Assembly: GCA_905215555.1 (NCBI GenBank)
Contig: CAJMQU010000063.1
Span: forward strand, 1-23,816
DNA: 23,816 bases
DNA from: an uncultured bacterium
Lineage (GTDB): Bacteria > Bacteroidota > Bacteroidia > Bacteroidales > Bacteroidaceae
Direction: 5' to 3'
Positions 15,019 through 22,182 of the stretch are shown here, piece after piece; the stretch's first letter is position 1, and the number at the start of each line of letters is the position of its first letter. The notes under the pieces are model-generated. The model was not told the DNA's origin and did not search any database. It worked only from the letters and a program-made list of their open reading frames with translations. A program made the position numbers and the translations under genes.

Positions 15019-15858
15019 TTAAGAGTTTCTATATTCCAGCGGACTCATCCCCATGTGCCTCTTGAAGTACTTTCCGAAGAAAGAGGCACTGGGGAAGTTC
15101 AGCGAATAGGCTATCTCCTGGATAGTCATGTCTGTTGACTTCAACCGTGCTTTGATATCGATGATGACTACATGCGAAATGATGTCGAGCACATTCCTTC
15201 CTGTCACTTGCTTTACGGTGGTGCTGAGGTGCTGCAACGAAATTCCCAGTTTGTCGGCATAGAATTGCGCACGCCGTTCGGTCATATAATTCTCAATAAC
15301 CAGTTGCACAAACTTTTGGCAAATTTCCTCTTTGCGGCTTTTGGCAAGAATGCTTTGCGGACGGCGGGCATAGAGAGTGTTTATTCCGAGCAGAATGCTG
15401 TGGAGTGAACTTTGTGCCATTGCAGTACTGGTAGCGGTGGGGTGGGAAATGGATATGCGTGTCAGCAGTGCAAAGTAATCGACGAAGTAGGAGGCCACCA
15501 GATCGCTGACGCTGACAATCGGATTTTCCCATATCTTGGAGAACGAACCCATAGTAGCCTGCAGCAGATTGATGCCATTGACGCAATGAGAAGAGAAACC
15601 TACAAAGCAAAGCCGTACCTTTTCTTTTTGCTCATTAAGCTGTATAATAGTACCCGGCATCAGAATGATCAGATCGTTTTTTTTGATTTCGTATTCCATC
15701 AGGTTGATGGATGCAGTGATCGTCCCTTCTGTGCAAAGTGCAAATATACAAGCCTTCAATCGGCATGACTGGCGATAGAGGTTCAGAATATCTTCTGTGA
15801 CATCCGTCCATGCCAGCATTTCGACCGGCAAATCTACTTGTGGGAAGTTATGTTTCAT
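15019..15858 (-). CDS. AraC family transcriptional regulator
   Basis: The product is 279 residues. The C-terminal third (about 180-279) is an AraC/XylS DNA-binding domain with two helix-turn-helix units: RAQFYADKLGISLQHLSTTVKQ, and MTIQEIAYSLNFPSASFFGKYFKRHMGMSPLEYR, which is the family signature. The N-terminal part (about 1-150) looks like a cupin-type sensor (ACIFALCTEGTITASINLMEYEIKKNDLIILMPG). No cysteine cluster indicates direct metal sensing. It converges on copA, with 5 bases between the stops, and is divergent from lipB. Control of the metal block is the natural guess from position, but AraC proteins often act on distant genes and copper control by this family is not typical. Confidence 0.9.
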   Translation of the reverse strand: MKHNFPQVDLPVEMLAWTDVTEDILNLYRQSCRLKACIFALCTEGTITASINLMEYEIKKNDLIILMPGTIIQLNEQKEKVRLCFVGFSSHCVNGINLLQATMGSFSKIWENPIVSVSDLVASYFVDYFALLTRISISHPTATSTAMAQSSLHSILLGINTLYARRPQSILAKSRKEEICQKFVQLVIENYMTERRAQFYADKLGISLQHLSTTVKQVTGRNVLDIISHVVIIDIKARLKSTDMTIQEIAYSLNFPSASFFGKYFKRHMGMSPLEYRNS

Positions 15859-15879
15859 CTTTATTCATTTTGCTGTCGG

Positions 15880-15887
15880 CAAATATA
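15880..15887 (-). promoter_or_regulatory. -7 box of the AraC gene
   Basis: On the minus strand this reads TATATTTG, an exact match to TAnnTTTG, 21 bases before the ATG at 15858, so the leader would be about 15 nt. It lies in the -33 region of the divergent lipB promoter, so the two promoters should interfere. Confidence 0.5.
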
Positions 15888-15907
15888 CGATTTTATCCCT
15901 AAAATCT

Positions 15908-15915
15908 TAACTTTG
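15908..15915 (+). promoter_or_regulatory. -7 box of lipB
   Basis: TAACTTTG matches TAnnTTTG exactly and ends only 5 bases before the ATG at 15921. The transcript should begin at or next to the start codon, as at yigZ. No TTTG occurs at the expected -33 distance. Confidence 0.5.
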
Positions 15916-15920
15916 CCGGC

Positions 15921-16604
15921 ATGAAACTGAATATAACAGATTGGAATATTATCCCGTATGCCGAGGCATGGACCCGGCAAACGGAATGTTTTGATTCTCT
16001 TATCCGTGCCAAGCAAGCGGGACAGGAGTATGAGAATCACATCATTTTGTGTGAACATCCGCATGTCTATACTTTAGGCCGCAGCGGTAAAGAAGGAAAT
16101 ATGTTGCTGGGTGAGGAACAACTTCAAAGGATAGGGGCTACGCTCTATCACATAGATCGGGGTGGGGATATTACCTATCATGGTCCGGGACAGTTGGTTT
16201 GTTATCCTATCCTGAATCTTGAAGAGTTTTCTTTGGGGTTGAAAGAGTATGTGCACTTGCTTGAAGAGGCCGTAATCCGCGTTTGCACCTCTTATGGTAT
16301 CGTTGCCGGTCGCCTGGAGAAAGCTACAGGTGTCTGGCTGGAAGGTGATACACAGCGCGCCCGTAAGATATGTGCCATCGGTGTGCGAAGCAGTCACTTC
16401 GTCACCATGCACGGGTTGGCGCTGAATGTGAATACCGATTTGAGGTATTTCAGCTATATCAATCCCTGCGGGTTTGTGGATAAAGGAGTGACTTCACTGC
16501 AACAGGAGCTGAAACGGGAAGTGTCGCTTAGTGAGGTGAAAGAGCGTTTATGTGAAGAATTGAAAGGCTTGTTTTATCATTCAGCTTGTCCTACCTTGTC
16601 CTAA
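15921..16604 (+). CDS. lipB: Lipoyl(octanoyl) transferase LipB
   Basis: The 227-residue product is a standard LipB. It moves the octanoyl group from acyl carrier protein to lysines of lipoyl domains (2-oxoacid dehydrogenases and the glycine cleavage H protein), before LipA inserts sulfur. Diagnostic features are HPHVYTLGRSGK (about 46-57), RGGDITYHGPGQLVCYP (about 79-95), the catalytic lysine K149 in ARKICAIGV, and the catalytic cysteine C183 in NPCGFVDKGVTS. It is cytoplasmic. It is a single gene converging on the S9 peptidase, with a very strong hairpin between them. lipA is not in the window. Confidence 0.96.
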   Translation: MKLNITDWNIIPYAEAWTRQTECFDSLIRAKQAGQEYENHIILCEHPHVYTLGRSGKEGNMLLGEEQLQRIGATLYHIDRGGDITYHGPGQLVCYPILNLEEFSLGLKEYVHLLEEAVIRVCTSYGIVAGRLEKATGVWLEGDTQRARKICAIGVRSSHFVTMHGLALNVNTDLRYFSYINPCGFVDKGVTSLQQELKREVSLSEVKERLCEELKGLFYHSACPTLS

Positions 16605-16642
16605 ATCGGGGTGAGAAGGAGCTGTGGGGAGGGGAGAATGAA

Positions 16643-16688
16643 GAAGAGGGAGTTATGTCAAAATACATTTTGGCATAACTCCCTCTTC
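16643..16688. terminator. 21-bp-stem bidirectional hairpin between lipB and the S9 peptidase
   Basis: Arms at 16643-16663 and 16668-16688 are reverse complements with a single G-U wobble, around the loop TACA. It lies midway in the 105-base gap between two converging stop codons, so it can serve both transcripts. Neither side shows a U-run directly after the stem, so the stop would depend on the long stem itself or on Rho. The stem length is well beyond a typical intrinsic terminator. Confidence 0.8.
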
Positions 16689-16709
16689 ATAATGGAGGTA
16701 AAAAAGAAA

Positions 16710-18821
16710 TTATTTTTTCAGCCATTTGTCCAGCCATTCAAAGAATGTGCGCTGCCACAGGATACCATTCTGAGGTTTCAATACCCAGTGATTTTCATCC
16801 GGATAAATAAGCAGCTCGGCAGGAACTCCACGCATCACTGCGGCATCGAACGCTGCCATAGCCTGGTTGGCTAAGATGCGGTAGTCTTTCTCACCGTGGA
16901 TGCAGAGAATGGGGGTATCCCATTTATCTACGAACAAGTGCGGAGAGTTGGCAAATGTGCGTTGTGCCACCGGATTCTGTTTCTCCCAGTATGCGCCCCC
17001 CATATCCCAGTTGGCAAACCACTTCTCTTCTGTTTCCAGATACTGCATTTCCATATTGAAGATACCATCATGGGCGATGAACGCCTTGAAGCGTTTGTCG
17101 TGGTGTCCGGCAAGCCAGTAAACTGAGAAGCCGCCAAAGCTGGCACCTACGCAACCGAGGCGGTCATTGTCTACAAACGGCTCTTTCGCCATTTCATCAA
17201 TCGCTGTGAAGTAATCCTTCATGCACTGACCACCGTAATCTCCACTGATTGCCTCGTTCCATTCCACGCCGAAGCCCGGCAAGCCGCGGCGGTTGGGGGC
17301 TACGATAATATAATCGTTTGCCGCCATAATCTGGAAGTTCCAGCGATAGCTCCAGAATTGGCTGACGGGACTTTGAGGCCCGCCCTCACAGAATAGCAAC
17401 GTCGGATATTTCTTGTTGGGGTCGAATTGTGGGGGATAGATTACCCACGTCAGCATCTGTTTGCCATCCGTAGTCTTCATCCAGCGGGCTTCTACTTTAC
17501 CCATTTCCAGCTGGTCATAAATCTGCTTGTTTTCGAAGGTCAGTTGTTTCACCTCGGCAAATGCGTCACCGCTACGGGTGGCTGCTACGGCATAAATCTC
17601 ATCACCCATACTCATGGAATGGCGTGCAGAGATAATCTTGTCACCTGCAAGAGCAAGTGAAGCATAATCATACATACCGTCCGTCAGTTGCGTCACTTTA
17701 TCATCGGCTGCTAGGTCGACGTTGTAAATTTGCGTTTCACCATGCCATACACCGATGAAATAAATACTCTTGGAGTCTTTGTTCCAAAGGAATGCATCCA
17801 CATTCGAATCGAATGCCTTGCTGACAAAACGCTTCTCACCTGTTTCCAGGTTCATGATGAAGAGGCGGTTCAGGTCGGCTTCATATCCGTCGCGCTCCAT
17901 GCTTTGCCAGGCAATATATTTGCCGTCGGGAGAATATTGCGGGTTGGTATCGTAACCTTTGTTCTCTTCGGTGATATTCTCTGTTTTCTTGGTGGCAAGA
18001 TCATAGATGTATATGTCCGAATTGGTAGAGACAGCATAAGCCAACCCGGTCTTTTTGCGGCAGGTGTATGCCACTTTATCTCCCGCAGGGCTCCATGTCA
18101 GTTGCTCGATGCCCCCCCAGGGTCTCATTGGACTTTCGTAGGGTTCGCCTTCCAGTATATCCTTTATATTGCTGATTCCGTTTCCATCAAAATCGGCTAC
18201 GAAAGGATGCGGAGCGCCGGTCACCCATTCATCCCAATGCTTATACATCAGGTCGGTGACGATGATCCCCGTTGCTTTCGGCAGGTCGGGATACTTCTCG
18301 GCAGTGCTTTGCTTGGTCTGCACCTGGGCAATGAAAAGCAACTTCTTGCCATCGGGAGAGAAAGAATAGCCTTCGATGTCGCCGTCATATTGCGTCAGCT
18401 GTTTGCGTCCGCTGCCATCGGGGTTCATTTCCCATAGTTGGCTGCTGCCGCTTTCGTTAGAGAGGAATGCCAGCTTGGTGCCGTCCTTTATCCAGGTCAC
18501 TTCATTTTCCTGCCAAGGGGTACGGGTGATTTGTTTGTTCGCTGTTCCATCTGCGTTCATTACGGAAACCTCGCGGTTGCTTTTGTTCTCCGGCACGCTG
18601 TAGTAAGCCACTGTGTAAGCAATTTGCTTTTCGTCGGGTGATACGGCAACACCACCGATGCGTCCCATAGCCCAAAGGGCTTCGGGAGTCATGCGTTTGC
18701 CTTCAATCTTGATGTCCGACCGCTCGATGAGCGGTACTCCGGCTTGCCCTGCGTCTTTTGTACCGCCGCAGGCAGCCAATGTCATAGCTGCTGACATAAG
18801 CAATAAATTTACTTGTTTCAT
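16710..18821 (-). CDS. S9 family peptidase lipoprotein, DPP5-like
   Basis: The 703-residue product is a prolyl-oligopeptidase-family serine peptidase. The N-terminus is a lipoprotein signal (MKQVNLLLMSAAMTLAAC, lipobox LAAC, C18). Residues about 45-430 hold TolB/PD40-type beta-propeller repeats (SPDEKQIAYT, SPDGKKLLFIA, SPDGKYIAWQS). The C-terminal alpha/beta-hydrolase domain has the triad S561 (GASFGG), D646 (HGEKDY) and H678 (DENHWV). The arrangement and LTPE-like entry (MTPEALWAMGRIGGVAVSPDEK) resemble dipeptidyl-peptidase 5 of Porphyromonas, which releases dipeptides from oligopeptides in the periplasm. Acylaminoacyl peptidase is an alternative name for the same branch. It follows the MATE gene by 40 bases but has its own promoter. 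Confidence 0.9.
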   Translation of the reverse strand: MKQVNLLLMSAAMTLAACGGTKDAGQAGVPLIERSDIKIEGKRMTPEALWAMGRIGGVAVSPDEKQIAYTVAYYSVPENKSNREVSVMNADGTANKQITRTPWQENEVTWIKDGTKLAFLSNESGSSQLWEMNPDGSGRKQLTQYDGDIEGYSFSPDGKKLLFIAQVQTKQSTAEKYPDLPKATGIIVTDLMYKHWDEWVTGAPHPFVADFDGNGISNIKDILEGEPYESPMRPWGGIEQLTWSPAGDKVAYTCRKKTGLAYAVSTNSDIYIYDLATKKTENITEENKGYDTNPQYSPDGKYIAWQSMERDGYEADLNRLFIMNLETGEKRFVSKAFDSNVDAFLWNKDSKSIYFIGVWHGETQIYNVDLAADDKVTQLTDGMYDYASLALAGDKIISARHSMSMGDEIYAVAATRSGDAFAEVKQLTFENKQIYDQLEMGKVEARWMKTTDGKQMLTWVIYPPQFDPNKKYPTLLFCEGGPQSPVSQFWSYRWNFQIMAANDYIIVAPNRRGLPGFGVEWNEAISGDYGGQCMKDYFTAIDEMAKEPFVDNDRLGCVGASFGGFSVYWLAGHHDKRFKAFIAHDGIFNMEMQYLETEEKWFANWDMGGAYWEKQNPVAQRTFANSPHLFVDKWDTPILCIHGEKDYRILANQAMAAFDAAVMRGVPAELLIYPDENHWVLKPQNGILWQRTFFEWLDKWLKK

Positions 18822-18840
18822 ATATGTTGTTCGTTACGGT

Positions 18841-18857
18841 TATTTGCAGCAAATATA
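18841..18857 (-). promoter_or_regulatory. S9 peptidase promoter with overlapping palindrome
   Basis: On the minus strand the -7 box TATATTTG lies at 18857-18850, about 30 bases before the ATG at 18821. The exact palindrome TATTTGC-A-GCAAATA (18841-18855) overlaps the box and the likely transcription start. A protein bound there would block initiation, but the symmetry may also be a coincidence of the common TATATTTGC promoter string. Confidence 0.45.
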
Positions 18858-18861
18858 CAAA

Positions 18862-20193
18862 TTATATGCGTTTCTCTTGCCATTGTCCTCCTTTTATATA
18901 CCACCGGCAAAATAGTAGGATAAAAATGGAGTAAACCATTTCAGATGTCCAGCATAAGGCCACGTCCAAACGTAAGTAAAGGATGATGTAAGTGATATAA
19001 GCTACATAAATCACCAGGGTCGCCAGTTCCATCACCAGTGCCGTACGTGTGTTTCCTGTCCCCGATACTGATTGGAAATAAACATTTGCGGGCACAAGGA
19101 GCAAGTATGCGGAACACATCACCCAAAGTGAATGTACCGCTGCATCCTGTAGCTCCGGCATATCTGTATAAATGCTGAGCACTGCTTTTGGAAATAATGA
19201 GAATAGCAACGCCAGCGGTAACACAAATATATAAGCAATGCGTATATGCTGCCGGATGGTCCCCGCCACACAGTCTTTTTCACCGGCACCGATAAGATTG
19301 CTGACCAGTGAACCGCAAGTAGAGGCAAATGCCATCATTACCATGAACAATATGCCGGATACGCTCCGGACGATGTTCGTAACGGCAAGCGACCGTTCTC
19401 CCAAGTGTTCCACATAAAGGAAGAACAGGAACCAGGTGGACAGGGAAATGACATTCTGTATCATAGTCCAGAAGGAAACGTTTAGTATTCGTTTCAATAC
19501 CTCACTGCAAAATTTAGGAATGCGGTCAAGTCCATACTTGTGGCAGTCTATGCGGCTGCGGGTGTAGAGGATGAAGAATGCCAGGGAAACCAGTTCGGCA
19601 AGAGACGAACCAATGGCTGCACCGGCAATGCCGAGAGCCGGAAAACCGAATTTTCCGAAGATGAGAATGTAGTTGAATACCACATTGCTCAATACCATTA
19701 CTATGGAGTTCAGCGTCAGAGTTTTGGTTTGCGTGGTTCCCAGGAAGAAAGCGCGGAACATGACTCCGCTGAATGAGAAGAACGCTCCGAATACACGCCA
19801 GTTCAGGTAGCTGATGGCTGCTTCGTAGATGTGTTCCGAAGCCACAATACGCTTCAGAATCAGTGGCGACAGGAAGTAGGAGAGGAGGAACATGACCGCC
19901 GCTAACCCTATCTGGAAGTAGATACCCTGATAAAACAGGTTCCCGATTTCCTTGTACTGGTGTTCACCGTTGCGCCGTGCAATAAGTATCTGTGCTCCGA
20001 TGCTGAATCCGAAAGCAGCCATGAATATTACCAGGTAGAAGACACCTGCAATGGCAGAAGCTCCTAATTCCACTTCGCCTACCCGTCCCAGGAAAGCGGT
20101 GTCTGTCATACCTATCATTTGCTCCATCAGCAGGCTGATGAGGATGGGATAGGCTATCATCCATATCTGTTTATATGTATATTTAGTTTTCAT
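18862..20193 (-). CDS. MATE family efflux transporter
   Basis: This 443-residue integral membrane protein has about 12 hydrophobic segments in two similar halves, the normal MATE layout and length. The first helix region MIAYPILISLLMEQMIGMTDTAFLGRVGEVELGA is typical (P and the MTDTAFLGR motif), and the second half repeats it with NVISLSTWFLFFLYVEHLGERSLAVTNIVRS. MATE pumps use Na+ or H+ gradients to expel cationic drugs or metabolites; the DinF-like branch fits better than NorM by feel, but the substrate cannot be inferred. It lies after the yidC terminator and 40 bases before the S9 peptidase gene. No clear -7 box is seen directly upstream. Confidence 0.92.
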   Translation of the reverse strand: MKTKYTYKQIWMIAYPILISLLMEQMIGMTDTAFLGRVGEVELGASAIAGVFYLVIFMAAFGFSIGAQILIARRNGEHQYKEIGNLFYQGIYFQIGLAAVMFLLSYFLSPLILKRIVASEHIYEAAISYLNWRVFGAFFSFSGVMFRAFFLGTTQTKTLTLNSIVMVLSNVVFNYILIFGKFGFPALGIAGAAIGSSLAELVSLAFFILYTRSRIDCHKYGLDRIPKFCSEVLKRILNVSFWTMIQNVISLSTWFLFFLYVEHLGERSLAVTNIVRSVSGILFMVMMAFASTCGSLVSNLIGAGEKDCVAGTIRQHIRIAYIFVLPLALLFSLFPKAVLSIYTDMPELQDAAVHSLWVMCSAYLLLVPANVYFQSVSGTGNTRTALVMELATLVIYVAYITYIILYLRLDVALCWTSEMVYSIFILLFCRWYIKGGQWQEKRI

Positions 20194-20227
20194 TTTTAGT
20201 ATAGTTACAGTCGTTATAAAGAGAAAG

Positions 20228-20260
20228 AAAGCCGGACAATTAGTGTAATTGCCCGGCTTT
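20228..20260 (-). terminator. pyrG-yidC terminator
   Basis: Arms of 15 bases (20228-20242 and 20246-20260) pair on the minus-strand transcript with one G-U wobble and a 3-base loop (GCCGGGCAATTA stem), followed by a U-rich tail (UUUCUUUCUCUUU). It starts 30 bases after the yidC stop and 35 bases before the MATE start. Of the hairpins in this window it is the closest to a classic intrinsic terminator. Confidence 0.85.
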
Positions 20261-20289
20261 TATTATCAAGTGATGAAAGAAGCGAAGAC

Positions 20290-22140
20290 TTACTTTCTGT
20301 TCTGTCTCTCTTTCATCAGTTGTTCCTGTTGTTTCTGCATTGCCTCCAGGCGGGCGGCAAAGCCGGTTTTCTTAGCTTTCTTCGGGTCTTTCTTTCTTGC
20401 TTCAAGCTGAGCGAGAAGTTTTTCCTCATTTGTAGTCTTTCGCAGAATAAGCGTAGTCACCACACTGATCAGCGTTGAGATGAAATAGTAATAGTTCAAA
20501 CCTGAAGGATAACTGTTCAAGATGAATAACATCATGATCGGCATGAGATACGTCATCCACTTCATCGCTGCCATTTGCGGGTTAGCTCCGGTGTCCTGTT
20601 GTTGCATCATGAACTTGGAGTTCAGAATGTTCACAACCGTCATCAGCAGACAGAACAAGCTCAAGTGGCTGCCCAGGAACGGAATATTGAACGGGAAGTT
20701 GATGAAGGCATCGTATGTCGAGAGGTCGTCAGCCCACAAAAAACTTTGTTGGCGCAACTCGATAGCACTCGGCACAAACATGAACAACGCAATCAGAACC
20801 GGGAATTGCACCAGCATCGGTAAACATCCACCCATCGGACTTACACCGTACTGACTATACATACCCATAACTTCCTGTTGTTTCTTCATCGCATCTTCCT
20901 GTTTGGGATACTTCTTGTTGATCTCGTCTATTTTCGGTTTCAACACGCGCATCTTGGCAGAAGATATATACGTTTTCCAGGTAGCAGGGAATACGACTGC
21001 TTTCACAATCAGTGTCATCAGCAGCAATACGATACCCATGCTTAATCCCCAACCGGACAACCAGTCGAAAATATTGATGGTAAACCATTTGTTGACCCAG
21101 CGAATCAACGGCCAACCCAGATAGACCAAGCGGTTCAGCTCCCATTTCTCTTCGCGTCCCTTATCCAGTGCAGTCAGCGTTTTGTAATGGTTCGGACCAA
21201 AGTAGAAGAACATTTGCGTTGCTTTCTGGCCGGTGGGGTCGAAAGTAGTACTCATCTCAGCAGAATAGTCCTTGATGTATCCACTGCCTTCCCGCTCCAT
21301 TTTAGAGACTAACTTTGTCTTTTCAAAGTCGGCGTCTGCAATGAATACCGAGGAGAAGAACTGATTTTTGAATGCGATCCAATCCAAGCGCTCCGGCACT
21401 TCTTTTTCATCATCCTTGTTGGCTGACAAGTAGTCCGTGCCATCTCCTAAAAACTTATAAGTCAATTCAGACAAGCGGTTCTCGTATACATAACCTTTCT
21501 CAATCTGGCGGGCGCGTTGTGCCCATTCGATATCGACATAGTTGTTGCTAGCTGCCAGTTTATCTGTCATACCTTTAGCTTCGATGCTGAAGTCTACCAG
21601 ATAAGTATTGGCATGCAATGCATACTTGAAGTCTATGTAACTTGCACTGTCGGCCGTCAGACGCATTGTTACGGTGCTGTCCGTACGGTGTACAGCAGTG
21701 AAGTAATAGTCCTTTGTCTGTATGGTTTCCTTCTTATTATAGAAAAGGAAATTCATGGAAACATCGTTTCCGGTGAATAAGGTTACAGGAGTCTTCTTGT
21801 CCTGTTCCATATACTCTTTCAATACAGCGGAGAATATGGAACCGCCCTTAGTGCTGAGAGTCAATTCAGCCAGATTGTTTTGAATGGTAATGTGCGAATC
21901 TGCTCCCTGGCGTGCATTGAAGAAAAGTGAGGTGGAATCCACTGTCTCTACATCTTTCTCGTTTGCCAATGCTGCGTCCGCTTTGGCTTTCAGTGCTTCT
22001 TCACGTTGCTGTACCAGCGCAATGGAATCATAGTAACGTTGCTGTGCTTCCAATTGCTCTTTGCTGGGGCGACTCAGAAAACTGAAGCCGACTAACAAAA
22101 TAGCTATTAAAACAAGACCTGTAATGGTATTTTTATCCAT
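20290..22140 (-). CDS. yidC: Membrane protein insertase YidC
   Basis: The 616-residue product is a Gram-negative-type YidC. It has an N-terminal membrane anchor (TGLVLIAILLVGFSFLSRP, residues about 8-26); a large periplasmic P1 domain (about 30-355) preceded by a charged coiled stretch; then the conserved insertase core of five membrane segments, including TWKTYISSAKMRVLKPKIDEINKKYP and MGMYSQYGVSPMGGCLPMLVQFPVLIALF. A basic tail (KKDPKKAKKTGFAARLEAMQKQQEQLMKERQNRK region) would contact the ribosome. It inserts and folds inner-membrane proteins with or without SecYEG. It starts 42 bases after the pyrG stop, so pyrG-yidC is a likely operon, and is followed by a good terminator. Confidence 0.97.
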   Translation of the reverse strand: MDKNTITGLVLIAILLVGFSFLSRPSKEQLEAQQRYYDSIALVQQREEALKAKADAALANEKDVETVDSTSLFFNARQGADSHITIQNNLAELTLSTKGGSIFSAVLKEYMEQDKKTPVTLFTGNDVSMNFLFYNKKETIQTKDYYFTAVHRTDSTVTMRLTADSASYIDFKYALHANTYLVDFSIEAKGMTDKLAASNNYVDIEWAQRARQIEKGYVYENRLSELTYKFLGDGTDYLSANKDDEKEVPERLDWIAFKNQFFSSVFIADADFEKTKLVSKMEREGSGYIKDYSAEMSTTFDPTGQKATQMFFYFGPNHYKTLTALDKGREEKWELNRLVYLGWPLIRWVNKWFTINIFDWLSGWGLSMGIVLLLMTLIVKAVVFPATWKTYISSAKMRVLKPKIDEINKKYPKQEDAMKKQQEVMGMYSQYGVSPMGGCLPMLVQFPVLIALFMFVPSAIELRQQSFLWADDLSTYDAFINFPFNIPFLGSHLSLFCLLMTVVNILNSKFMMQQQDTGANPQMAAMKWMTYLMPIMMLFILNSYPSGLNYYYFISTLISVVTTLILRKTTNEEKLLAQLEARKKDPKKAKKTGFAARLEAMQKQQEQLMKERQNRK

Positions 22141-22182
22141 GAATTTTTTACTATTTACAATTTTAGAAATTATTGAAACATC

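Noticed and set aside
16611..16874. 87-codon plus-strand frame after lipB
   Set aside because: It reads through the 21-bp hairpin and then antisense into the S9 peptidase gene; no homology-like pattern.
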